A stretch of DNA of 64,000 nucleotides from Henriciella pelagia (GTDB taxonomy: Bacteria; Pseudomonadota; Alphaproteobacteria; Caulobacterales; Hyphomonadaceae): contig NZ_NCSU01000006.1 of the NCBI RefSeq assembly GCF_002088945.1, positions 236,091 to 300,090 on the forward strand, read 5' to 3'. Positions 45,851 through 55,255 of this stretch are shown in pieces. A program made the position numbers and the translations under genes. Below the pieces are notes generated by a model, which was not told where the DNA came from, did not search any database, and saw nothing but the letters and a program-made list of their open reading frames with translations. Numbering within the stretch: position 1 is the first letter of the stretch; each line of letters opens with the position of its first letter.

Positions 45851-47173
45851 ATGGAATTCGTAATGGAATATATCTGGTTCGTGATGGGCGGCGCTGCTGT
45901 CCTTGCGTTCCTGCTGGCATGGATCATTCGTGGAGCCATGGGCGCGAGCAGCAAACGGCGTGCTTCCGTGGAGCGCGACATTGCCATCACCGAGCTGGAA
46001 CAGGTGCGCGGCGAGCTGGACTCGCTCTATGCGGCCCAGCGCAAGCAGAGGGAGAGCGCGGCAGGGTCTTCCGAGTTTGCCGTCGAGATTCGAGAGCGAG
46101 ACGAACAGATCCAGCGGATGGCGTCGGAACTGAGTGCAGCCAAGGCATCCCTGGCGTCGCTCAGGCAAGGCTCGCCGGCACAATCGGTCGAGGCGGCGCC
46201 TTCGGTCGACATGGAAGAGCTGCAGAACCTGCAGTCCCGCAATGCATATCTCGAGGAACGCGTTGGCGAGCTCGAAGCGAAAGTCCATGAGCTGGGTCAG
46301 GTAGCAGCAGAAACGCCCACAACGGCGACCGAGACCGGGGGGGAGTCCGACCGGGACAAGCTTGTCTGGCAGGTCAATTATCTGAAATCGCGCGTGGCTG
46401 CTCTTGAAGAACAGGTCGTTGAGGCAGCGCCCGCACCTCAAGCGGCACCGCCTCCGGCCCAGGCAGATACCAGCGCCACCGACGAAGAGCTGGCTCGCCT
46501 TCGCTGGCGGAACCGCTATCTCGAAGGCCGCCTTGCCTACTTTGAAGAAAGGCCAGACAGCGCAGAAGATGAGGCCATTGAGACGGCGTCTGAGCCGCTT
46601 GAAGTCGCTCAGGCGTCGCCAGCTACGCAGACGGAAGAGAAGATTGCAGACGACATCTCTGGTGATGAGGCGTCGGATGATGTGCCAGACGCAGACGTGT
46701 CGTCAATCGAAACTCAAGCCGAAGACAGCGATGAAGCCGAGGCGGACGTTCAGGAAGATGACGGCGTGCATCCGGCAGACAAGATGCTTGAAGCGCTCGA
46801 TGCAAAGGACGCTGCCGAAACAGAGAGAGAGACCGTCAACGAGGTTGTTGAAGGCGATGCCGACGAGGCCGCTGAACTGGAGCAGGCTTCGGACGAGGAG
46901 GCTGAGGCTTCTGAGGGGGTGGAAGGTGTGCAACCTGCCGCGCTGGACAAGCCGAATGGTGAGCCGGATGACCTCACGCTCATCACCGGGATCGGCCCGC
47001 GCATTCAGACCATCCTCAATGATTATGGCATCTGGCATTTCTCCCAGATAGCGGAGTGGACCGACGACAATGAAATCTGGATCGACCGCCAGCTGAACTT
47101 TGCAGGACGGGTCAGCCGCGAAGGCTGGATCAATCAGGCGCGGGAACTGACAAGCGTCAATAGCGACTCCTAG
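45851..47173 (+). CDS. Membrane-anchored coiled-coil protein with C-terminal helix-hairpin-helix
   Basis: The 440-residue protein starts with a single membrane helix (about 6-26). A coiled-coil region follows (about 32-115 and 160-260, many ELE/LRW heptads), then a very acidic segment, and last a helix-hairpin-helix domain from about 378 (DDLTLITGIGPRIQTILN). This last domain is related to those found after NADH-dehydrogenase-like or ribosomal L21-like proteins and is a DNA/protein-binding fold. Function unknown; the anchor suggests a place at the membrane. Two nearby ATGs (45851, 45863) are possible; AAGGAG lies eleven bases before the first. Confidence 0.75.
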   Translation: MEFVMEYIWFVMGGAAVLAFLLAWIIRGAMGASSKRRASVERDIAITELEQVRGELDSLYAAQRKQRESAAGSSEFAVEIRERDEQIQRMASELSAAKASLASLRQGSPAQSVEAAPSVDMEELQNLQSRNAYLEERVGELEAKVHELGQVAAETPTTATETGGESDRDKLVWQVNYLKSRVAALEEQVVEAAPAPQAAPPPAQADTSATDEELARLRWRNRYLEGRLAYFEERPDSAEDEAIETASEPLEVAQASPATQTEEKIADDISGDEASDDVPDADVSSIETQAEDSDEAEADVQEDDGVHPADKMLEALDAKDAAETERETVNEVVEGDADEAAELEQASDEEAEASEGVEGVQPAALDKPNGEPDDLTLITGIGPRIQTILNDYGIWHFSQIAEWTDDNEIWIDRQLNFAGRVSREGWINQARELTSVNSDS

Positions 47174-47300
47174 ACAGGCGACATCGGGCGTTTCAGCTTG
47201 CGTTCAGGTGACCTCGAAGAAAATCGAATTTCGATTGAACGAGATGCCGGTTAGGTGGTTAATGCTGGCAGACGAACACTTTTCCAAGCGGAGGCGGCAG

Positions 47301-48143
47301 ATGCCAAAATTCACCAGAATAGCAGACGATACGGTGCAATCATCGACGAAGGTGAGCCTGTCCGGCCCCAGGAGTGGTGTGGCTAAAGCGATAATTGCAG
47401 CGGCTGCGATTGGCGGTGTCCTGCTGGCCGGTGCGAGCTGTACGACCAACCCGTATACCGGCGAAACGCAATTTGCGGCCTATAGCGATGATCAGCTTTC
47501 GCAACTGTCTGCGCAGGCCTGGCAGGAGTTGAAAACCGAAACCCCGACACTCAGCTCTGGCGCGCAGTATCAGCGTGTCCAGCGGGTCTGGAAGCGTGTC
47601 GCGGCGGCAACGCCAAAGGCAGGCGAAGCCTGGGACGTCCAGGTGTTTGATTCAGATCAGGTGAACGCTTTCGTGATGCCGGGAAACCGGGTCGGCGTTT
47701 ACACGGGTTTGCTCAACATCGTCGAGAATGATGACCAACTCGCCGCTGTACTCGGTCACGAAGTTGCGCACGCCATTTACCGCCATGCCAATCAGCGCGC
47801 GACGCGGGCCGCTGCAGCATCAGCAGCGGTGCAGATCGGCGGCAGCGTATTGGCCGGCGGTTCGAATGGTGCCGTTAGCGCCGATCAGGTCAGCGCGCTC
47901 GGCAGTGTCGCAGCCAACCTGGGCGTGGTCCTGCCATACAGCCGCAATGCAGAGCTAGAGGCCGACCTGCGCGGTGTGGATTACATGCACGGTGCTGGTT
48001 ATGACGCCGATGCGGCGGTCCGTCTCTGGGAAGTGATGGAAGCGGCAGGCGGGCAGCGGACAGCGGACTTCCTGTCGACCCACCCGAACCCGCAATACCG
48101 GCGCGAACAGATTCGCCAGTACATCCAGCAAAAGGGCTATTGA
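47301..48143 (+). CDS. M48-family metalloprotease, LoiP/YggG-like
   Basis: The ATG at 47301, six bases after GGAGG, gives a 280-residue protein with a hydrophobic N-terminal segment ending LLAGASC. That is an imperfect lipobox, so it may be lipidated or a signal anchor. The peptidase core has HEVAH (H153, E154, H157) preceded by DQLAAVLG, and the third ligand is in RNAELEADLRG. It follows the pattern of envelope quality-control proteases such as LoiP and BepA, but has no TPR tail. A terminator follows before the ribosomal cluster. Confidence 0.88.
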   Translation: MPKFTRIADDTVQSSTKVSLSGPRSGVAKAIIAAAAIGGVLLAGASCTTNPYTGETQFAAYSDDQLSQLSAQAWQELKTETPTLSSGAQYQRVQRVWKRVAAATPKAGEAWDVQVFDSDQVNAFVMPGNRVGVYTGLLNIVENDDQLAAVLGHEVAHAIYRHANQRATRAAAASAAVQIGGSVLAGGSNGAVSADQVSALGSVAANLGVVLPYSRNAELEADLRGVDYMHGAGYDADAAVRLWEVMEAAGGQRTADFLSTHPNPQYRREQIRQYIQQKGY

Positions 48144-48170
48144 TCCTGCGGACTGCAATCAGTTCGAACT

Positions 48171-48201
48171 GACCCGGTGGGCTTGACCTGCCGGGTCTTT
48201 T
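48171..48201 (+). terminator. Rho-independent terminator after the M48 gene
   Basis: Stem GACCCGG / CCGGGTC with a 13-base loop, then TTTT. It separates the protease from rplK. Confidence 0.72.
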
Positions 48202-48353
48202 CGTGTGTATGCCGCGCTTCGCTCCTTATGGGGCGGACTTCCTGTGGGAAGTGCCGGTGAAGCAAGACCATTGCCGGGCTGTACCACGGGACCTCAATTG
48301 AACGGCGGCCGGATCGAAAGACCACCGGCCCGAGATAAGCCAGAGAGGACATC

Positions 48354-48797
48354 ATGGCGAAGAAACTCCTGGGGCAACTCAAGCTCCAGATTCCGGCCGG
48401 TGCGGCCAACCCGTCTCCTCCTGTTGGTCCGGCGCTCGGTCAGCGCGGCATCAACATCATGGAATTCTGTAAGGCCTTCAACGCGAAGACCGAGAAGATG
48501 GAGAAGGGCCTGCCGATCCCGGTTGTGATCGACTACTATCAGGACAAGTCCTTTACCTTTGTCACCAAGACGCCGCCTGCTAGCGTGCTTCTGAAGAAGG
48601 CCGCTGGCCTCAAGATCGGCAAGCCGAATTCCGGCGCAAAGCATCCTGGCAAGGATGTGGCCGGCAAGGTCACCGAAAAACAGTGCCGTGAGATTGCTGA
48701 GATCAAGATGCCGGACCTGAATGCTAACGACCTCGATGCAGCCACGGAGATCATCAAAGGCTCCGCGCGCTCCATGGGTCTCGATGTGGTGGGTTAA
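48354..48797 (+). CDS. rplK: 50S ribosomal protein L11
   Basis: The 147-residue protein has the full L11 pattern: the N-terminal domain with [22 protein letters not shown], and the RNA-binding C-terminal domain ending with the [12 protein letters not shown] tail. It forms the GTPase-associated centre with L10/L12. GAGAGGA precedes the ATG. secE and nusG, which usually lie upstream in this cluster, are not found; the M48 protease and a terminator are there instead. rplA starts five bases later. Confidence 0.98.
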   Translation: MAKKLLGQLKLQIPAGAANPSPPVGPALGQRGINIMEFCKAFNAKTEKMEKGLPIPVVIDYYQDKSFTFVTKTPPASVLLKKAAGLKIGKPNSGAKHPGKDVAGKVTEKQCREIAEIKMPDLNANDLDAATEIIKGSARSMGLDVVG

Positions 48798-48802
48798 GAC
48801 AG

Positions 48803-49501
48803 ATGGCACACGGAAAAAGATATCGTTCAGCCGCTGAAACCGTCGAAGCCGAAAAGGCCTATGGCGTGTCCGAGGCGATCAAGCTGGTAAAGTCCAATGC
48901 GACGTCCAAATTCGATGAAACCATCGAAATTGCCGTCAATCTCGGCGTTGATCCGAAATATGCTGACCAGATGGTTCGCGGCATGGTCTCGCTGCCATCG
49001 GGCACTGGCAAGGATGTCCGCGTTGCTGTGTTCGCCCGCGACGCGAAAGCCGAAGAAGCCAAGAAGGCTGGCGCAGATTTCGTCGGCGCTGAAGATCTCA
49101 TGGAAGAGATCCAGAATGGCAAGATGGACTTCGACCGCGTCATTGCGACCCCTGACATGATGGCCATCGTTGGCCGTCTCGGTAAGGTTCTCGGCCCGCG
49201 CGGCCTGATGCCGAACCCGAAAGTTGGAACGGTCACACCGAATGTCGGCCAGGCCGTCAAGGATGCCAAGGGTGGTTCCGTCGAATTCCGCGTCGAGAAG
49301 ATGGGCATCGTCCATGCCGGTATCGGCAAGGCGAGCTTCACCGAAGATGCGCTGGAAAAGAACTTGAAGGCCTTCATCGCGGCGCTGGTCAAGGCGCGTC
49401 CGTCCGGCGCCAAGGGTACCTATGTGAAGAAGGTCGCAGTGTCGTCCACAATGGGCCCGGGTGTCCAGGTTGACACCGCCGAGGCGATTGCCGCCGACTA
49501 G
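48803..49501 (+). CDS. rplA: 50S ribosomal protein L1
   Basis: The 232-residue L1 stalk protein has the conserved [20 protein letters not shown] near the N-terminus, [17 protein letters not shown] in the middle and [12 protein letters not shown] at the end. In other bacteria L1 represses translation of its own operon by binding the L11 leader; whether that happens here cannot be read directly. It is followed by a hairpin terminator candidate. Confidence 0.98.
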   Translation: MAHGKRYRSAAETVEAEKAYGVSEAIKLVKSNATSKFDETIEIAVNLGVDPKYADQMVRGMVSLPSGTGKDVRVAVFARDAKAEEAKKAGADFVGAEDLMEEIQNGKMDFDRVIATPDMMAIVGRLGKVLGPRGLMPNPKVGTVTPNVGQAVKDAKGGSVEFRVEKMGIVHAGIGKASFTEDALEKNLKAFIAALVKARPSGAKGTYVKKVAVSSTMGPGVQVDTAEAIAAD

Positions 49502-49528
49502 GCCTTCCAAGACTGAAACACTGTGGTT

Positions 49529-49563
49529 GCCCGGGCCCCAAAGGCCCGGGCGATTGCTTTTTT
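49529..49563 (+). terminator. Hairpin with T-tract between rplA and rplJ
   Basis: Stem GCCCGGGCC / GGCCCGGGC with a five-base loop, then TTTTTT after a six-base interval. It may end the rplKA transcript, but the displaced T-tract makes it a weaker terminator than others here. Confidence 0.55.
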
Positions 49564-49917
49564 GAAGACTCCGAACTATCTTCGTCACAAAGCAGGCAAC
49601 CAAGCCTAGCGGCGATGACATTTTCTGCCGTCGAGGGGTTGCGGCTCGTTAATTTCCGCGTTAACAGGCTCGGCTCGACGGGAGGTCGCCGAATTGGTTT
49701 CGGGGAACTCCCGTTTTCCTGTCCAAGACCATGGGTGGTGCCGCAAGGTGCAGAAATCCCATGATAGACGGGGTAGGCGACTATCGAGGTGACCAGATCA
49801 TGTTCTGGTTGTTCGACTTCGTCAGGCCCTGGGCAGGCGCTGGAGGCGGCCGTCGGTCGTTGAAGGCGATTTCCCGGGCGCCCGGATGGGCCGGACGCCT
49901 TTTACTGGAGTACCGTA
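49564..49917 (+). promoter_or_regulatory. Long leader region of rplJ (possible L10 leader)
   Basis: About 350 non-coding bases precede rplJ. GC-rich blocks near 49850-49905 could fold into hairpins like the L10-binding leader that autoregulates rplJL in many bacteria. I could not confirm the kink-turn motif by eye. TTAATTTCCGCGTTAAC near 49649 has TTAA boxes separated by eight, not seven, bases. ORFs across the region are not coding. The promoter of rplJL-rpoBC should lie here. Confidence 0.4.
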
Positions 49918-50433
49918 ATGGATAAAGCTGGAAAGCAGGCGGCGCTCGCGGAACTCGAAGGTGTTTTCGAGACCTCCGGTGCAGTGATCGTCACGCATTA
50001 TACCGGTTTGAGCGTTGCGGAGATGACGGGGCTTCGTGCCAAGCTCGGTGAGCATGGCGGGAAGCTCAAAGTGGTCAAGAACCGGATTGCCAAGATTGCC
50101 CTCGGTGGCAAGGGCGGCGATGCGGCGGCGGACCTTTTCAAAGGCCAGGTGGCCATCGCCTACGCAGAAGACCCAACGGTCCCTGCAAAAGCGACCACCG
50201 AATTTGCCAAAGACAATGACAAGCTCAAACTCATCGGTGCCATCATGGGCGATGAGGCAATGGACGCATCGGGTGTGGAAGCACTCTCGAAGCTGCCATC
50301 GCGCGAAGAGCTGATTGCAACTGTTGTGGCCCGCCTCACGGGTCAGGCAAGCCAGATTGCCCAGCGCGTTACAGCGCCTGGTTCTCAGCTTGCGGGTGCG
50401 ATCAACGTCATTGGCGAACAGGCAGCAGCCTAG
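49918..50433 (+). CDS. rplJ: 50S ribosomal protein L10
   Basis: The 171-residue protein begins MDKAGKQAALAELEGVF and shows the L10 patterns THYTGLSVAEMTGLRAKL and KVVKNRIAKIAL. The C-terminal helix (about 135-171), which anchors the L12 dimers, is present. CTGGAG lies seven bases before the ATG. It is encoded ahead of rplL, as usual. Confidence 0.98.
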   Translation: MDKAGKQAALAELEGVFETSGAVIVTHYTGLSVAEMTGLRAKLGEHGGKLKVVKNRIAKIALGGKGGDAAADLFKGQVAIAYAEDPTVPAKATTEFAKDNDKLKLIGAIMGDEAMDASGVEALSKLPSREELIATVVARLTGQASQIAQRVTAPGSQLAGAINVIGEQAAA

Positions 50434-50494
50434 GTCAGACACTGAACGCAAAACCAGAACACCTCAGAACCTCTAAAGAAAGTCGAACAGACAA

Positions 50495-50872
50495 ATGGCA
50501 GATATTGCAAAACTCGGTGACGAACTTCTCGGTCTCACCATTCTCGAAGCCAAAGAGCTCAATGATTACCTCGAAGAGCGTGGCATCAAAGCCGCTGCAG
50601 CTGTTGCTGTTGCTGGTCCTGCAGGCGGCGGCGACGCCGGCGCGGCAGCTGAAGAGAAAGACGAATTCGACGTTGTCCTCGTGGATGGCGGCGACAAGAA
50701 AATCAACGTCATCAAGGTCGTGCGCGAAGTCGTGTCCGGTCTTGGCCTGAAAGAAGCCAAGGACCTCGTCGAGAGTGCTCCGAAGCCGATCAAGGAAGGC
50801 GTGTCCAAGGACGAGGCTGAAGAGCTCAAGAAGAAGTTCGAAGAAGCCGGCGCCAAGGTCGAAATCAAGTAA
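50495..50872 (+). CDS. rplL: 50S ribosomal protein L7/L12
   Basis: The 125-residue stalk protein has an N-terminal dimerisation helix (about 1-35), an alanine/glycine-rich hinge ([19 protein letters not shown]) and a C-terminal domain with the conserved [20 protein letters not shown] block that recruits GTPase factors. The downstream hairpin at 50934-50964 lies before rpoB. Confidence 0.98.
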   Translation: MADIAKLGDELLGLTILEAKELNDYLEERGIKAAAAVAVAGPAGGGDAGAAAEEKDEFDVVLVDGGDKKINVIKVVREVVSGLGLKEAKDLVESAPKPIKEGVSKDEAEELKKKFEEAGAKVEIK

Positions 50873-50933
50873 GCCGTCTGGCTTGCTTTCACGAAATCGT
50901 GTCTGCGCGAGGCGCGATTTCAGTAGATTAAAT

Positions 50934-50964
50934 GCGCGGCGGGACCTTTCTGGTCCTGCCGCGT
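50934..50964 (+). other. Strong hairpin in the rplL-rpoB spacer
   Basis: CGCGGCGGGACC pairs with GGTCCTGCCGCG (one G-U) around a five-base loop TTTCT. No T-tract follows, so it is unlikely to be a full terminator. In E. coli the same spacer holds an attenuator and an RNase III site; this hairpin is a good candidate for the equivalent. Confidence 0.6.
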
Positions 50965-51039
50965 GCTCGCGTTTCAGGTGGCAAGCTGCCTGAGGCCTCT
51001 GTTGAACAAGAGGTCCAGCAGCAAGAAACGGAACTAAAG

Positions 51040-54000
51040 ATGGCTCTTTCTTTCACGGAAAAAAAACGTATCCGCAAATCCTTCGGTCGTATTCCCGAAG
51101 CCATCGACATGCCAAACCTCATCGAAGTGCAGCGCTCCTCCTACGAGCAATTCCTGCAAATGAACACGCCGCTCGCGGAGCGGACGGATGATGGCCTCGG
51201 CGGTGTCTTTAAAAGCGTCTTCCCAATCGTTGACTTCAACGAACGCGCAACTCTCGAATATGTCTCTTACGAATTCGAACCCCCCAAATTTGATGTTCAG
51301 GAGTGCATGCAGCGTGACCTGACCTACGCAGCGCCGCTGAAAGTGCGGCTGCAGCTGGTCGTCTTTGATATCGATGAAGACACGGGCGCCAAATCCATCA
51401 AGGAAGTCAAGGAACAGGAAGTCTATCTCGGTGACATCCCGCTGATGACCGACAAGGGTACGTTCATCGTGAACGGCACCGAGCGCGTCATCGTTTCCCA
51501 GATGCACCGTTCACCGGGTGTCTTCTTCGACCACGACCGTGGCAAGACCCACTCATCCGGCAAGCTGCTCTTCGCGGCCCGGATCATCCCTTACCGTGGC
51601 TCCTGGCTCGACTTCGAGTTCGACGCAAAGGACATCCTGAACATCCGTGTCGACCGCAAGCGCAAGCTGCCGGCGACGACGATGCTCTATGCGCTTGGCT
51701 ATGACACCGACGAGATTATCGATCTCTTCTATACTCGTTCGGTTTACCGACTTGACAAGAAGGGCTGGATCATCGGGTACCGCGCTGAGTCCTGGAAGGG
51801 CCAGAAGCCGGACTTCGATCTTGTTGACGCGAAAACTGGCAAGGTCGTGGCGCCGGCAGGCCGCAAGATTACAGCGCTCGCTGCCAAGCGCATTGCTGAG
51901 GGCGGTACGGACGAGCTTCTCGTTCCTTCGACCGCTCTCGAGGGCAAGTTCCTTGGCCGTGATATCGTCAACCGCGAGACGGGTGAGATTTACGGCGAAG
52001 CCGGTGACCTGCTTGAAGAGGAGCTCGTTGCCGAGCTGCGCGAGCAGGGCCAGAAGTCAATTGAAGTTCTCAACATTGACGGCGGCGATCGTGGTCCATG
52101 GCTGCGCAACACGCTGAAAGCTGACAAGAACGAGACGCGCTTCGAGGCGCTGTCTGACATCTATCGCGTCATGCGTCCTGGTGAGCCACCCACCCAGGAA
52201 GCTGCAGAAGCGCTGTTTGGTCAGCTCTTCTTCGATAGCGAGCGCTACGATCTTTCCGCGGTCGGCCGCGTGAAGATGAACATGCGCCTCAACATGGCGC
52301 TGGACGGCTATGAGCCCGCTGCGGACGATGTGCGCATCCTGCGCAAGGATGACATTGTCGGCGTCATGAAGGTTATTCTCGACCTGAAGGATGGCAAGGG
52401 CGAGGTCGATGATATCGACAATCTCGGTAACCGCCGGGTCCGCTCGGTCGGCGAGCTGATGGAGAACAATTACCGCATTGGTCTCGTGCGCATGGAGCGC
52501 GCGATCAAGGAGCGTATGTCGTCTGTCGATATCGACACGGTCATGCCGCATGACCTGATCAATGCGAAACCGGTTGTGGCATCCGTCCGCGAATTCTTCG
52601 GTTCCTCTCAGCTGTCTCAGTTCATGGACCAGACGAACCCGCTTTCGGAAATCACGCACAAGCGTCGCCTTTCGGCACTTGGCCCGGGCGGTCTCACCCG
52701 TGAGCGCGCAGGCTTCGAAGTGCGCGACGTTCACCCGACCCATTATGGCCGGATCTGCCCGATTGAGACGCCGGAAGGCCCGAACATCGGGCTGATCAAC
52801 TCGCTCGCAACCCATGCACGTGTGAACAAGTATGGTTTCATTGAAAGTCCATACCGCAAGGTGGAAAAGGGTAAGCTGACGACTGAGGTGGTCTACCTGT
52901 CGGCGATGGAAGAGCACCGCTATGCGATCGCTCAGGCCAATGCCACGGTCAACGACAATGGCGAGCTTGAGAACGAGTTCGTCAACGCCCGCGTCAACGG
53001 CGAAGCGACGCTCGTTCCGCGCGAAGAGGTGGAATATATGGATGTGTCGCCGAAGCAGGTTGTTTCGGTGGCTGCAGCTCTCATTCCGTTCCTTGAAAAC
53101 GACGACGCCAACCGCGCCCTGATGGGGTCGAACATGCAGCGCCAGGCAGTGCCGCTCGTTCGCTCCGAAGCGCCATTTGTCGGTACCGGCATGGAAGCTG
53201 TTGTGGCGCGCGACAGCCGCGCGGCTGTCGTGGCTCGCCGTTCCGGCGTGGTTGAACAGGTCGACGCGACCCGTATCGTGGTTCGGGCAACCGAAGACAT
53301 CGACTCGGCCAAGTCAGGCGTCGATATCTATCGCCTGTCCAAGTTCCGTCGTTCGAACCAGAATTCGTGCATCAATCAGCGCCCCATCGTGCGCGTGGGC
53401 GATGAAGTGAAAGCGAATGACATCATTGCGGACGGCCCGTCCACCGATCTTGGTGAGCTGGCGCTTGGTCGCAACGTGCTCGTCGCATTCATGCCGTGGA
53501 ACGGCTACAACTTCGAAGACTCTATCCTGATCTCCGAGCGCATTGTGAAAGACGACGTCTTCACGTCAATCCACCTCGAAGAGTACGAGATTGCGGCTCG
53601 CGATACCAAGCTCGGCCCGGAAGAGATCACCCGCGACATTCCGAACGTCGGCGAGGAAGCCCTTCGTAACCTCGACGAAGCCGGTATTGTGGCTGTTGGT
53701 GCCGAAGTGAAGGCTGGTGACATTCTCGTCGGCAAGGTCACGCCGAAAGGTGAGAGCCCGATGACGCCGGAAGAGAAGCTCCTCCGCGCCATCTTCGGTG
53801 AAAAGGCGTCTGACGTTCGTGACACCTCCCTGCGTGTTCCTCCGGGCGGCGCTGGCACGGTCGTCGAAGTCCGCGTCTTCAACCGTCACGGCATCGACAA
53901 GGACCAGCGCGCGCTCCAGATCGAGCGTGAGCAGATTGAGCAGCTTCAGGAAGATAAGGAAGACGAACAGAATATCCTTGAGCGCAACACGTTTGCGCGT

Positions 54001-55167
54001 CTGAAGGAACTGCTCGTCGGCAAGGAAGCTGCGGCTGGCCCGAAAGGCTTCAAGACCGGCAAGATCACCGAAGCGTCGCTGGAGGAAATCCGCGAGTCTC
54101 TCTGGTGGGACATCGCCCTGAAGTCCGAGAAAGCCCAAGGCGAGCTCGACCAGCTTCAGAGCCGTTTCGAAGAGTCGCTGCGTGAGCTCGAAGCTCGTTT
54201 CAATGACAAGGTCGACAAGGTCCAGCGCGGCGACGACCTGCCGCCGGGCGTGATGAAGGTTGTCAAGGTCTTCCTGGCCGTGAAGCGCAAGCTTCAGCCG
54301 GGCGACAAGATGGCTGGCCGACACGGCAACAAGGGTGTGATTTCCAAGATCAACCCGGCTGAAGACATGCCATTCCTGGAAGATGGCACGCCTGTCGACA
54401 TCGTGCTCAATCCGCTCGGCGTGCCGTCACGGATGAACGTTGGCCAGATTCTCGAAACCCATATGGGCTGGGCCTCCAACGGTCTTGGTCGCATCGTCCA
54501 GAACGCTCTGGATGAGTGGCACGAGAACCATGACACCAAGGCGCTGCGCGAGACTGTTCAGATGGTCTACGGCCAGGAAGAAGAGATTCCGGAAACCGAC
54601 GACGAGATCGTGGAACTGGCGTCCAACCTCGGCAATGGTGTTCCGATTGCGACGCCGGTTTTCGATGGTGCGCGTGAAAGCGACATCGTCGAAATGCTGG
54701 AGCGGGCAGGGTTGCACTCTTCCGGTCAGGTGACGTTGTATGATGGCCGTACCGGTGAAGCCTTCAAGCGTCCGGTCACTGTGGGCTACAAGTATCTGCT
54801 CAAGCTCCACCACCTGGTGGACGAGAAGATCCACGCCCGTTCGACCGGTCCATACTCGCTCGTTACGCAGCAACCGCTGGGCGGCAAGGCCCAGTTTGGT
54901 GGCCAGCGCTTCGGCGAAATGGAAGTCTGGGCCCTGGAAGCGTATGGCGCTGCCTACACGCTGCAGGAAATGCTGACCGTCAAGTCGGATGACACTGCTG
55001 GTCGTGCGAAAGTCTATGAAGCAATCGTACGCGGTGATGACACCTTCGAGGCCGGTATTCCGGAAAGCTTCAACGTCCTGATCAAGGAAATGCGCTCACT
55101 CGGCCTCAACGTCGAGCTGATCGAAGCCAATGAGGATGACGATGATGCGCCAGTGGCGGCCGAATAG
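51040..55167 (+). CDS. rpoB: DNA-directed RNA polymerase subunit beta
   Basis: Starting at ATG 51040 gives 1375 residues, the usual alphaproteobacterial size, beginning [20 protein letters not shown]. The rifampicin region is wild-type in pattern ([20 protein letters not shown], then [10 protein letters not shown]), as is the [20 protein letters not shown] block. The C-terminus has [19 protein letters not shown]. Upstream frame extension to 50932 runs through the spacer hairpin and is not coding. The Shine-Dalgarno is weak. It is followed by rpoC after an 88-base spacer. Confidence 0.98.
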   Translation: MALSFTEKKRIRKSFGRIPEAIDMPNLIEVQRSSYEQFLQMNTPLAERTDDGLGGVFKSVFPIVDFNERATLEYVSYEFEPPKFDVQECMQRDLTYAAPLKVRLQLVVFDIDEDTGAKSIKEVKEQEVYLGDIPLMTDKGTFIVNGTERVIVSQMHRSPGVFFDHDRGKTHSSGKLLFAARIIPYRGSWLDFEFDAKDILNIRVDRKRKLPATTMLYALGYDTDEIIDLFYTRSVYRLDKKGWIIGYRAESWKGQKPDFDLVDAKTGKVVAPAGRKITALAAKRIAEGGTDELLVPSTALEGKFLGRDIVNRETGEIYGEAGDLLEEELVAELREQGQKSIEVLNIDGGDRGPWLRNTLKADKNETRFEALSDIYRVMRPGEPPTQEAAEALFGQLFFDSERYDLSAVGRVKMNMRLNMALDGYEPAADDVRILRKDDIVGVMKVILDLKDGKGEVDDIDNLGNRRVRSVGELMENNYRIGLVRMERAIKERMSSVDIDTVMPHDLINAKPVVASVREFFGSSQLSQFMDQTNPLSEITHKRRLSALGPGGLTRERAGFEVRDVHPTHYGRICPIETPEGPNIGLINSLATHARVNKYGFIESPYRKVEKGKLTTEVVYLSAMEEHRYAIAQANATVNDNGELENEFVNARVNGEATLVPREEVEYMDVSPKQVVSVAAALIPFLENDDANRALMGSNMQRQAVPLVRSEAPFVGTGMEAVVARDSRAAVVARRSGVVEQVDATRIVVRATEDIDSAKSGVDIYRLSKFRRSNQNSCINQRPIVRVGDEVKANDIIADGPSTDLGELALGRNVLVAFMPWNGYNFEDSILISERIVKDDVFTSIHLEEYEIAARDTKLGPEEITRDIPNVGEEALRNLDEAGIVAVGAEVKAGDILVGKVTPKGESPMTPEEKLLRAIFGEKASDVRDTSLRVPPGGAGTVVEVRVFNRHGIDKDQRALQIEREQIEQLQEDKEDEQNILERNTFARLKELLVGKEAAAGPKGFKTGKITEASLEEIRESLWWDIALKSEKAQGELDQLQSRFEESLRELEARFNDKVDKVQRGDDLPPGVMKVVKVFLAVKRKLQPGDKMAGRHGNKGVISKINPAEDMPFLEDGTPVDIVLNPLGVPSRMNVGQILETHMGWASNGLGRIVQNALDEWHENHDTKALRETVQMVYGQEEEIPETDDEIVELASNLGNGVPIATPVFDGARESDIVEMLERAGLHSSGQVTLYDGRTGEAFKRPVTVGYKYLLKLHHLVDEKIHARSTGPYSLVTQQPLGGKAQFGGQRFGEMEVWALEAYGAAYTLQEMLTVKSDDTAGRAKVYEAIVRGDDTFEAGIPESFNVLIKEMRSLGLNVELIEANEDDDDAPVAAE

Positions 55168-55211
55168 GCCGCCGCAGGTGAACCAAGTCGAGTTGAACTG
55201 ATTTTTATCCA

Positions 55212-55230
55212 GACCGGGCCTGGCCCGGTC
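55212..55230 (+). other. Hairpin in the rpoB-rpoC spacer
   Basis: A perfect 8-bp stem GACCGGGC / GCCCGGTC with a CTG loop and no T-tract lies between rpoB and rpoC. It could be an mRNA-processing or stabilising structure. Confidence 0.5.
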
Positions 55231-55255
55231 GCACCCCTCCCGAGGAGCGGAAAAT

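Noticed and set aside
48144..48353. Possible tRNA, secE or nusG before rplK
   Set aside because: No cloverleaf sequence and no matching ORF; only a terminator and a GC-rich leader.
49649..49666. CtrA site in the rplJ leader
   Set aside because: TTAA boxes are eight bases apart instead of seven, and rplJ is not an expected target.
49731..49925. 64-residue ORF upstream of rplJ
   Set aside because: Lies in the rplJ leader and overlaps its start; no conserved product.
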